Position numbers and translations under genes: made by a program | Notes under the pieces: generated by a model | Told to the model about the DNA's origin: nothing | The model's input: only the letters and a program-made list of their open reading frames with translations | Databases searched by the model: none | Shown: positions 7,901-14,393 of the stretch, in pieces | Layout: each line of letters opens with the position of its first letter | Numbering within the stretch: the first letter of the stretch is position 1 | Source: Bacteroidota bacterium | GTDB lineage: Bacteria > Bacteroidota > Bacteroidia > Chitinophagales > Saprospiraceae | Direction: 5' to 3' | Length of the DNA: 34,495 nucleotides | NCBI GenBank assembly: GCA_016234735.1 | Contig: JACRAN010000274.1 | Location: 1 to 34,495, forward strand

Positions 7901-10900
7901 TTTCCACGCTTTTTTTATCGCTGGGGTCGCAGTCGTCGCCTTCCTTTGGGTTGCGGATGCCCACCATCACCGCCTTCACGAGGCCGAGGTTGGGGTTGCC
8001 TTTGATGCGAAGCCGGGCACCCGGCACGTTGGGGTCGCCACCCGGGAATTCGTAAATCTGGCCCAGCGGGAAGTCGCTGGCATTGCGCTCGATTTTCATT
8101 TTCTTCAACAACTCGAAATCGACGCTCAAATCATTCTCCTCCGGCCACACAACCCGCTGATAATCAGGGTTATTTGGCTTTACTTGGGTGTCTTCGTCGG
8201 ACAACGTGAGCGGGATTTCGTACTCGTAAAAGTTGTTCTTGAAGTCGCTGCCCAACCGCACGAACACCCGCAGGTCGCCACTTTCCAGCGGCTCATCGCC
8301 CATGCCGCAGTCCGTTTGTTCAGCGTGTACGAACATTTTCAGCTTGCTGTAATACCGCATGTCGAGGTTCATGTTTTTGAACATGGCCCTGGAGTCGCCA
8401 TCTTCCAGTTCGCAGGCCCGCAGCGTGAGCGCCTGCTCATTTTGGTAGGCTTGGGGGTTCACACCGCCGAGCGCCTGTTCCCGACTGATGCCGGGAGGCA
8501 GCACGTAGTTGAACGGTGTGCGCTGGCTGTTTTCTTCGATGTTGACTTTGTTCAGTTCAAACAAGGTCTGGTTTTCAAAATCGGAAGGGTCGATGGCGAA
8601 GCAGGCATCGCCGAGGTCCTGCTTGTAGCGCCGCCACTGGTTGCGCACGAGGTCGAGCGTTGCGAAGCGGAACTGCACCGGCGCTTTGAAGTCTTTGAAA
8701 TACATCCGCATGAAACGGATGGATCGGAAGTCGCTGATGCCGCCCACTTTGCTGAAATTTTCGTCGGTCGCGGGCAGATCCAGCGGCACCCGGAAGCGGT
8801 ACCAGATGCGGCTGCCGCCACCGCTGATGGTGTCGGTGATGAACGGGTTGTCGAGGTCGATGCCCCGGCTGCCGTCGTATTTGATGGGGATTCGGTACTG
8901 GAAGTAGCCCTCCGTTTCGTTCAGTGTGCGGTCGCCGTCGAGGTCTTCGCCGTCGGGCAGCAGGGTAGATGCTGGCGAGGTGTTTTGGCCTTGCGTGATG
9001 GGGGTGTTGCCCTCCGTGCCGAAGTGCCGGTCGAATCGGTCGAGCAGTTTGGTGCCGCTGGGGTAGCCGTAGCGGAAGTGCTTGAAGTCGTCGTTCGAGG
9101 GGTCATCCATGATGGCTTTCCGGGCATCGGAGTCGAAGTTTGGGCCTGAAATGGCATTCAGGAAGTAGTCGAACTGTACCCGTTCCAGCGAATCCTGCAA
9201 GCCGTCGAGGCCCACGTCCTGGTACTGCCGGTTGTCGGGGTCGATGTCGAAGGCGTTGGTGATTTGTTGCGTGAGCGGCACACGGCCCCAGCCGGTGCGG
9301 GTGGCCCGTCGGCCCTTGGTGTTGGGGCCGGGGAGGCCGTTTTCAAAAAACTTCCGGGAGTCCGGCATGATGTCCTCCGAAATATTCCCGAAATTCAGGT
9401 AAATGTAGCCGTCCATGTCGCCGTTGGCGGCGGCGGGGTTGCCCTGGTCAAGCCCCGTGGTGTCCAGGAAGGGACTGAGCATCCAGAACTCCACGTACTC
9501 GATGTTGGCCGTCTGGAAATCGTTGGTGGTCAACTGCCGCATGATGCCTGCCCACCGCGTATCCGGTTCGAGCAGCTTGCCAAAGTTGTTCAAACCTGCC
9601 GAGTAGATGGTGCCGCCCGGCGGGTCGAAGTTGTAAGGCCCGCGGCGGTTGGGGTCGTACCGGACATCGAGAATCTGGGTGTAGGAGTTGAACTGGTTAG
9701 TAGTGGGCGTGAAGTTGGGGAAAATCTCCTGCTGGTTGATGTTCTGCGTGTACGGGTTCACGTTGTCGCCATCGCCGCGCAGCGAGCCGTCGGACTCGAT
9801 GCGGAACCAACTCAGGTGCGCCCGGTTCACCCCGGCCAGCGTCGTGTCCTTGAGTTGGGCTTCGGGGAACATCTCGTTTTGAGGCACACTGGCCATCACC
9901 CAGCCATTGTTCCCGATGATAGGTGCCTGGATGTTGAGTGGTTGGGCACTGCCCTCGAAGTCGTCGATGTACACCACGCCGCCTTTTTCATCGCCGACGG
10001 AATTTTCGTTGATGGCACGGGCGTGGCCGGGCTTGAGGGCTGCCGTTTCGGCAGCGAACGTGATGTTGGACGGTGCTTTCGTTGAAATGAACGGCAGTTT
10101 GTCCACCATCTTCGTGATCCACGGCACCTCGTTGCTGTAATTCATGTCGAGGCCGAAGATGCGGTTGTTGATGGGGTCGTCGCCGATGTTCACCTTCTTC
10201 GTGTAGGGCCGCTCGAAGAGGCGCAGGTAGGTACCGCCCAGCGTCAGGTGTTTGTTTACTTCGTAATCGGCACGAAGGCCGAGCATGGTTTTCGTCTGGA
10301 AGCCAAACAGCGAGTTGTCCTCAAAACCAACCTTGATGGGCGTACCGGAGTTGAGGTAGGCATCGTTCAAAATGCGCACTTTTCCGATGTTGTAGTCCAC
10401 TTCGAAATCCTGGCCCTCCTTGAGCGGGATGCCTCCGGCTGTTACCTTCACCGAGCCTTGCGGGATGTTGAAGGCCCCCAGCGAAATCTCGTTCGAGACG
10501 CTCGATTTGTACGAGCCTTCGATGGTGAAACGGTTGAATTCGGCGTACTCACGGGCGTTGAAAAGCGTCTGGGTGTAAAGTTGTTTGTACACAAACTTGG
10601 CGGCATCGGCAGGGTCGGTGAACTGCTTTTCCAGCGCACTGCCGAACGGCTCCAACACCGGGAACATGATGCGCCCGTTGCGGGATTGGATGGTCAGGCC
10701 GTCCACGTAGTCGAACACCCCGTCGGGCTGGGGGTCGTTCTGCACGTTGAGCTGGTCGAGGTTGAACACCCGCAGCAGCGGTACCCCGGCGAGGTTGGTG
10801 GAGGGTAAAAACCGTTTTTTGCCCTGGCCCGGGTCTTCGTAAAAAATATCGAGTTTGAAATCCTCCCTCGACACGTTGTACGCCCCGATGTTGTACACGT

Positions 10901-12557
10901 TTTTCATCATCAGGTCCCAGGTCGGGAGGTCCACCGGCTGGATGGTACTCTTCAACATCTTGACAAACAGCACGTTCTGCGTGGTGGTGTCCGAGTTTTG
11001 GGGCACGTCTTCGGCAATCTGGCCGATCTGGTAAATCGAGTCACGGTAGGTGTACTCGAAGGCCACACCCACCACCTGGTCGGGCTGGATGTTGATGTTG
11101 AGCGAAACAAAACCAAGCTCCGGGTGGAAGGTGTACTCGGTCGGCGACAGCAGGCGGGCAGTCACTTTTTCAAAATCACGGCCCTGCTGGAAGTTGAACG
11201 GCGGCGTTTTCAGCACGTTCACCACCCGTTCGACCTGCTTGGTGCGGGGGTCGTTGAGCAGCGCCCCGAAAATCGGGTTTGCATGGTTGTCGGGCAGTGC
11301 CTCGCCCTTGTTGTCGCGGAAAACCGGCACACTCGGCGGCTGCATGTCGGGCGAGGTGTTGGTCATGCGGGTCGTTTCACCCAGGTCGGCGATGGCGACG
11401 ATGTCGCGGATGTTCTCCGTCGCATTGCGGGTGTCGGTGACCCAAACCTGTATTTTCTGGATTTTGAAAAGCGACTTGATGACCGGCAGGTCGGAGAGCG
11501 CGCTCTCGAAGTTGTTGCGGTTGTAGTGGGTGAGCAGGAAGTGGCGGTTTTCATCGTAGGCATCGGCGAACACTTCGTACTCCTGGAACTGGCTGCCGCC
11601 TTGCAGGGTAATGCTTTCCTGCTCCGACTTCTGTTGCGAGGCCACGCCGGTGAGGCGCAGCTTGCCCCACTGGGTTTCCATTTTCAAACCAAACAAACTC
11701 TGGCTCCCCTGGATGAGGGTGCTTTTCAATGGCAGGCTCACGTTGCCCGCTTCGATTTTTTTGATGATGTCGTCTTCGCCGAAAGCATCGGTGTTGTAGT
11801 CGAGCTTCATGGTGTTGTCGAAGTCGAAAGTCGCCTGGGTGTTGTAGTTGGTGCTGAGTTTGAGCTTTTCGCCGATGGAGCCTTCCACGTTCATCTGGAT
11901 GTCCATGTCGAAGTCGAAACCGCCCTGGCGCTGTTGCCGTCGGGTGAAGCTGGGGTTTTGGATGTTGGAGAAATCCACCCCGAAGGTGAGGTCGATGTTG
12001 CCCTGCGGCTGGATGTCCACTTTGTTGCCGCCGAAGAGCCGTTCGATGAGCTGGTTTTTCACGTCCACTTTCCCGATGGGGTCGAGCCTGCCGGAGGCGC
12101 TGCGGCCCCCGCTGCTGCCGTTGAGTTGGTTGAAGTAATCCCGCTCCTGTTGCCGGGCCTGGTACTCCATGTATTCCTCGAAAGTCATGTAGGTGGGGGG
12201 GCGGAAGTAGTCGTCGCCGAGGCGCTCGGTGATGATGTACTGCCCGCTGACGGGGTCGTATTCTACGGTTTGTACTACGGAGGCAGGGTCCCTGAGGTCG
12301 AAAGGATTTGGGTTCGGGTTGTTGAGGAAGTCACCTGTACGGTCTTTGAGTGGTATCGTGTCCTGTGTTACGGAGAAAGGATGGGCGGTCAGGAGCGGTT
12401 CCCGGTCTGTGCCCGCAGGGGTGGCATTTTCATCTGCCAGGATATATTCGGGGGTGTAGGGGTTTTCAGGGAGGTTGTTGCTTCCCTGCACAGGAACGGT
12501 GAAAGTGCTCAGTCCGAATACCATCCAAAAACCTGGTAGTAAATTTCTCTTCTTCAT
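4998..12557 (-). CDS. sprA: T9SS outer-membrane translocon protein SprA (Sov)
   Basis: SprA is the giant outer-membrane beta-barrel through which folded T9SS substrates reach the cell surface, working with the PorV shuttle and plug proteins. At 2519 residues the length is in the usual range (about 2300-2500). It has a signal peptide (MKKRNLLPGFWMVFGLSTFT, probable cleavage near residue 25), family motifs such as FDYVDGLTIQSRNGRIMFPV, VYIDDFEGS (residue 862 on) and the late block NFNPLPNSFSFTTDLDRRFN, and ends in a typical strand, SGVTVRFSL. The position next to ruvA is the common Bacteroidota arrangement. Two charged, low-complexity stretches stand out: about residues 1960-2020 (rich in G, D, K, S) and about 2405-2440 (KKKKGRTPKKDAKP), probably loops outside the conserved barrel. 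A terminator follows. Confidence 0.97.
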   Translation of the reverse strand: MKKRNLLPGFWMVFGLSTFTVPVQGSNNLPENPYTPEYILADENATPAGTDREPLLTAHPFSVTQDTIPLKDRTGDFLNNPNPNPFDLRDPASVVQTVEYDPVSGQYIITERLGDDYFRPPTYMTFEEYMEYQARQQERDYFNQLNGSSGGRSASGRLDPIGKVDVKNQLIERLFGGNKVDIQPQGNIDLTFGVDFSNIQNPSFTRRQQRQGGFDFDMDIQMNVEGSIGEKLKLSTNYNTQATFDFDNTMKLDYNTDAFGEDDIIKKIEAGNVSLPLKSTLIQGSQSLFGLKMETQWGKLRLTGVASQQKSEQESITLQGGSQFQEYEVFADAYDENRHFLLTHYNRNNFESALSDLPVIKSLFKIQKIQVWVTDTRNATENIRDIVAIADLGETTRMTNTSPDMQPPSVPVFRDNKGEALPDNHANPIFGALLNDPRTKQVERVVNVLKTPPFNFQQGRDFEKVTARLLSPTEYTFHPELGFVSLNINIQPDQVVGVAFEYTYRDSIYQIGQIAEDVPQNSDTTTQNVLFVKMLKSTIQPVDLPTWDLMMKNVYNIGAYNVSREDFKLDIFYEDPGQGKKRFLPSTNLAGVPLLRVFNLDQLNVQNDPQPDGVFDYVDGLTIQSRNGRIMFPVLEPFGSALEKQFTDPADAAKFVYKQLYTQTLFNAREYAEFNRFTIEGSYKSSVSNEISLGAFNIPQGSVKVTAGGIPLKEGQDFEVDYNIGKVRILNDAYLNSGTPIKVGFEDNSLFGFQTKTMLGLRADYEVNKHLTLGGTYLRLFERPYTKKVNIGDDPINNRIFGLDMNYSNEVPWITKMVDKLPFISTKAPSNITFAAETAALKPGHARAINENSVGDEKGGVVYIDDFEGSAQPLNIQAPIIGNNGWVMASVPQNEMFPEAQLKDTTLAGVNRAHLSWFRIESDGSLRGDGDNVNPYTQNINQQEIFPNFTPTTNQFNSYTQILDVRYDPNRRGPYNFDPPGGTIYSAGLNNFGKLLEPDTRWAGIMRQLTTNDFQTANIEYVEFWMLSPFLDTTGLDQGNPAAANGDMDGYIYLNFGNISEDIMPDSRKFFENGLPGPNTKGRRATRTGWGRVPLTQQITNAFDIDPDNRQYQDVGLDGLQDSLERVQFDYFLNAISGPNFDSDARKAIMDDPSNDDFKHFRYGYPSGTKLLDRFDRHFGTEGNTPITQGQNTSPASTLLPDGEDLDGDRTLNETEGYFQYRIPIKYDGSRGIDLDNPFITDTISGGGSRIWYRFRVPLDLPATDENFSKVGGISDFRSIRFMRMYFKDFKAPVQFRFATLDLVRNQWRRYKQDLGDACFAIDPSDFENQTLFELNKVNIEENSQRTPFNYVLPPGISREQALGGVNPQAYQNEQALTLRACELEDGDSRAMFKNMNLDMRYYSKLKMFVHAEQTDCGMGDEPLESGDLRVFVRLGSDFKNNFYEYEIPLTLSDEDTQVKPNNPDYQRVVWPEENDLSVDFELLKKMKIERNASDFPLGQIYEFPGGDPNVPGARLRIKGNPNLGLVKAVMVGIRNPKEGDDCDPSDKKSVEIWVNELRAFGLDERGGIAATARADIQLADLGSLTLSGKTSTIGFGALDQQLAERSREQIIQYDVAAQIKLDKFLPEKIGLQVPFYFQFSNETRNPQYDPYDLDIELKDKLKNSDPADRESIRKAAQIVTKIKSYNFTNVRKERKNTERKPMPWDISNFSFTYGFDETTRRDPIIENDVLTRRRGAIDYSFQRTVKYIEPFKKAIKNDKYLKFVKEMNFNPLPNSFSFTTDLDRRFNTTKYRFAGDNPLYNTFYNKQFLWNRRYDLQWDFTKNLKFKFNADNVGVIDEPDEIKMLERNQLDPNDPKYIADIGQYRRDSIWNNVRDFGRTKGYRHQYTVAYSVPLKNLPFLDWTSVKLSWDAEYTWDAASQAPNARALGNVITNGQARQAEADLDFEKLYNYSKYLKKINSKQRPGGDSGGKDSKSDSKDKGNSKDGPAKNRRNTGDTGGDAQGTDADGKKGKDKKDRDGNPGTIERVLIRPLMVVRKLRVKYSEDYGTVVPGYLPDSKLFGMNKFTSPGWGFVAGGQPNIRPEDYYSSEDWLYKNWQWITPDLEYALPKTVTQNYQQNMEGKLTLEPFSDFRVDVEAKRSKSKNHAEEFRRYEDSGVPGQYFQNEWKHANITDFGRFDVSYSALKTLFEDDLTGLFKEFDTNREIIANRLGIGQHDNPDPAFEDFPKGYGPFQQNVLLPAFIAAYTGQDANTMKVSNNYVGDVIIKTIPRPNWRLTYNGLAKLGALENIFQNISITHGYVGKLAVNTFDTDRQYDQFDPTKLNEPNLDYYSRFEIPDLQIDEQFNPLIGVDVRLKNDMSFKVEYKSSRTLRLELLGTGRLHETKAEDFTINFGYKIKEAKIGFLAPKKKKGRTPKKDAKPAVPNRPGSRNSQNNAGDLDFNFDFSIRDDITTIHELVTDTEEESRGSRRVSIAPAVTYQLNKQLSLRFFFDYTRNVPKTSQGYPTTNIRSGVTVRFSL

Positions 12558-12880
12558 ATTTTATCAAAGAAAGTTGTGCGTAACGAACGTCCTACAAGTT
12601 TCAAAAGAAGTTCGGAAAGCTGAAAAGTTGCAGCAAATACAGGCTGTTTCGGCTTTCTTCCTTCAGGTGGAAACGCAGTCATGGAAAACAAGGGAGAACC
12701 GGGGCAGGCCGCCGGTACCGGAAGCAGGTTTTACGAGATGGGAACAGATAAGTTGGGAATCGTGGTAAATTTTGCTGATAGTCCATTCGTAAGGTCTAAA
12801 ATTCCGTGTTTTTCAAACTGATTTACCGCAAAAACGCTGAACGTGGCTTTGATTTTTCCGGCCACTGATATTTAACAGTT
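12558..12880. other. Intergenic region upstream of sprA with no gene seen
   Basis: The 411-base gap between sprA and ruvA contains no convincing coding region. Its ruvA side (12881-12969) is repeat sequence; this remaining part should carry the sprA promoter if sprA is transcribed separately. I found no TAnnTTTG box on the minus strand here. A 10-bp palindrome, CCGGTACCGG, lies at 12712-12721; its significance is unknown. Confidence 0.5.
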
Positions 12881-12969
12881 ATTGGGTGATTGAGATATTG
12901 GAGATTTGAGATTGGATATTCCGGCAGCCAAATTCAAATCTCTAATACCCAATATCCAATCTCCAATTT
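12881..12969. repeat. Paired inverted 7-bp-period tracts after the ruvA stop codon
   Basis: The left arm (12881-12922) reads ATTGGGT, GATTGAG, ATATTGG, AGATTTG, AGATTGG, ATATTCC. The right arm (12928-12969) reads CCAAATT, CAAATCT, CTAATAC, CCAATAT, CCAATCT, CCAATTT. The right arm ends on the first base of the ruvA stop (12969-12971). The arms are reverse complements of one another if shifted by one heptamer, and only 5 bases separate them, so the transcript could fold into a long imperfect hairpin. Confidence 0.8.
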
Positions 12970-13559
12970 CACGAAAGCTGCTTCAACGCCAGCCTGACCA
13001 ATTCTTCTACGGTTTTCACGCCGGGTTGTTCCTCCAGGACTTTGTTCAGGGCCTTTTGCGCCTGAATTTTGTTGACCTGCAACGACAGGAGCGCAGATAA
13101 CGCTTCCTGCCGGATGGTATTGTCCGCCGGGAGGAGCGAAAGTGGCATGTCGCCGCCAGATTTCACCATTTTGCTTTTCAGGTCGAGGATGATTTGCTTG
13201 GCGGTTTTTTGGCCTACGCCCTTCACTTTGCGCAGCGCCGCTTCGTTTTCGCCGATGATGGCCACCCTGATTTCGTCGGGGTTCATTTGCGAGAGCATCA
13301 CCTGCGCCGTCGTCGGCCCGATGCCCGACACGGAAATCAGGTGTGCGAACAGCACCCGTTCCTCCTCCTCGGCGAAGCCGTAGAGCGTGTGCGCATCTTC
13401 CTTGACGTGGTAGTAGGTCAAGATTTTCACGTGCTCCAGCTTTTCCACTTTCGCATACGTGAACAGGCTGATGTTGATGTGGTAGCCAATGCCCCCGGCC
13501 TCGACGACGATGTAGGTCGGCGATTTGAAATTGATGCTGCCTTTGATGTAGGTAATCAA
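12969..13559 (-). CDS. ruvA: Holliday junction branch migration protein RuvA
   Basis: RuvA binds Holliday junctions as a tetramer and loads the RuvB helicase for branch migration. The 196 residues match the family: N-terminal OB fold starting MITYIKGSINF, two helix-hairpin-helix motifs (LISVSGIGPTTAQVML and LRKVKGVGQKTAKQIILDL, about residues 74-125), and a C-terminal RuvB-binding helical domain ending EELVRLALKQLS. The start codon is TTG (13557-13559); no in-frame ATG lies upstream and the N-terminus fits the family exactly. It lies upstream of sprA on the same strand with a 411-base gap, and is divergent from the toxin-antitoxin pair. Confidence 0.96.
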   Translation of the reverse strand: MITYIKGSINFKSPTYIVVEAGGIGYHINISLFTYAKVEKLEHVKILTYYHVKEDAHTLYGFAEEEERVLFAHLISVSGIGPTTAQVMLSQMNPDEIRVAIIGENEAALRKVKGVGQKTAKQIILDLKSKMVKSGGDMPLSLLPADNTIRQEALSALLSLQVNKIQAQKALNKVLEEQPGVKTVEELVRLALKQLS

Positions 13560-13637
13560 TGGATACGGGATGTTTGATGAAATCAGGCAGCGAAGGTAGG
13601 AATTTTGGACGGGTTAGGGATGTTGCTGGTTTTGTGC

Positions 13638-13645
13638 TATTTTTG
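13638..13645 (+). promoter_or_regulatory. Candidate -7 promoter box of the toxin-antitoxin pair
   Basis: TATTTTTG fits the Bacteroidota -7 consensus TAnnTTTG and lies 20 bases before the antitoxin ATG. No clear TTTG sits at the expected -33 spacing; the nearest is TTAG at 13614-13617, so promoter strength is uncertain. Confidence 0.4.
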
Positions 13646-13665
13646 ACCATAAAATTGCTTTTGCG

Positions 13666-13980
13666 ATGGAAACCCTGCTAATAAAATATGAGTCACTTGA
13701 CCAATTTTCACAAAAATTGGTGTTGGACTTTGTGGATTTGCTCCTCAAAAGGCAAAATCCAAAGCCGTCGGCCTCTTCGCCCAAACTTAGGCCACGGGAC
13801 AAAAGAAAGTCTTCGGGCCTTGCCGTTGGAGACAACCAAGCCGAGCCTGGCAATACCCCTTTTGATTACCAGGCTTACCGCAAACAACTGCTTGCCTTGC
13901 GCCCGTGGTCAATCGAGGAGGTGAAGGAATTTGACGAAAACCTGGCTGCTTTCAAAAACATGACCTTCAAGGAATGGTAA
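13666..13980 (+). CDS. Antitoxin of a VapBC-type pair (DUF2281-like)
   Basis: This 104-residue acidic and basic mixed protein starts METLLIKYESLDQFSQKLVLDFVDLLL, a helical N-terminal segment like that of small DUF2281-type antitoxins found before PIN toxins. A disordered, proline- and lysine-rich middle (about residues 30-65) is followed by a C-terminal segment, PWSIEEVKEFDENLAAFKNM, which could wrap the toxin. Its last codons overlap the next gene by 7 bases (13974-13980), the usual coupling of antitoxin to toxin. Such antitoxins neutralise the toxin and often repress their own promoter. The family call rests on size, position and partner rather than on a diagnostic motif. Confidence 0.7.
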   Translation: METLLIKYESLDQFSQKLVLDFVDLLLKRQNPKPSASSPKLRPRDKRKSSGLAVGDNQAEPGNTPFDYQAYRKQLLALRPWSIEEVKEFDENLAAFKNMTFKEW

Positions 13981-14345
13981 TTGACAGCGCCATATTTATC
14001 GAATATCTGAGGTCAAGGAACAGGGAGCAAACAGCCCTGCTTAACCTGCCCATCGCACCCGCCTACTATGTTTCGGACGTTACTGTTTTTGAGTTGTTCA
14101 TGGGGGCAAAGGACGAGGCAAAATGGAAAGAAGTCGAGGTCGTGCTTGGCCCAATGATAAGGCTTCCTTTTAATTATGCCGCTGCCGTGGAGGCGGCCAA
14201 AATTTACCAAATACTTCAGAAACAGGGCAATATCATCGAGTTCAGGGATATTTTCATTGCAGCAACTGCGCTCGTCAACCAACTGCCCGTCAGAACCCTG
14301 AACGTCAAGGATTTTTCCCGCATACCTGGCCTCGAACTGGCCTAA
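13974..14345 (+). CDS. VapC-like PIN-domain ribonuclease toxin
   Basis: A 123-residue protein with the PIN-domain acidic residues in the right order: D4 in MVIDSAIFIEYL, E40 in VTVFELFMGA, D92 in FRDIFIAATAL, plus the closing segment TLNVKDFSRIPGLEL with N110/D113. These residues bind the metal ions used to cut RNA. VapC toxins commonly cleave tRNA or rRNA when freed from their antitoxin; the target here is unknown. Length is slightly below the usual 130 residues but the domain looks whole. AAGGA just before the ATG gives a usable ribosome-binding site inside the antitoxin gene. Confidence 0.88.
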   Translation: MVIDSAIFIEYLRSRNREQTALLNLPIAPAYYVSDVTVFELFMGAKDEAKWKEVEVVLGPMIRLPFNYAAAVEAAKIYQILQKQGNIIEFRDIFIAATALVNQLPVRTLNVKDFSRIPGLELA

Positions 14346-14378
14346 ACTCAGCCAGCTTCCCTCCCCAAAAAAATCATT

Positions 14379-14386
14379 TACTTTTG
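14379..14386 (+). promoter_or_regulatory. Candidate -7 promoter box of murF-alr
   Basis: TACTTTTG matches TAnnTTTG exactly and ends 7 bases before the murF-alr ATG (14394), so the transcript would have a very short leader. No TTTG is seen at the -33 distance. It lies in the 48-base gap after vapC, which would give murF-alr its own transcript. Confidence 0.5.
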
Positions 14387-14393
14387 GCGCACG

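Noticed and set aside
4926-12539. Long open frames on the plus strand opposite sprA (for example 4926-7130, 7728-9149, 10998-12539)
   Set aside because: They have no domains or signal sequences and mirror the codon bias of sprA, whose protein is unmistakable on the other strand.
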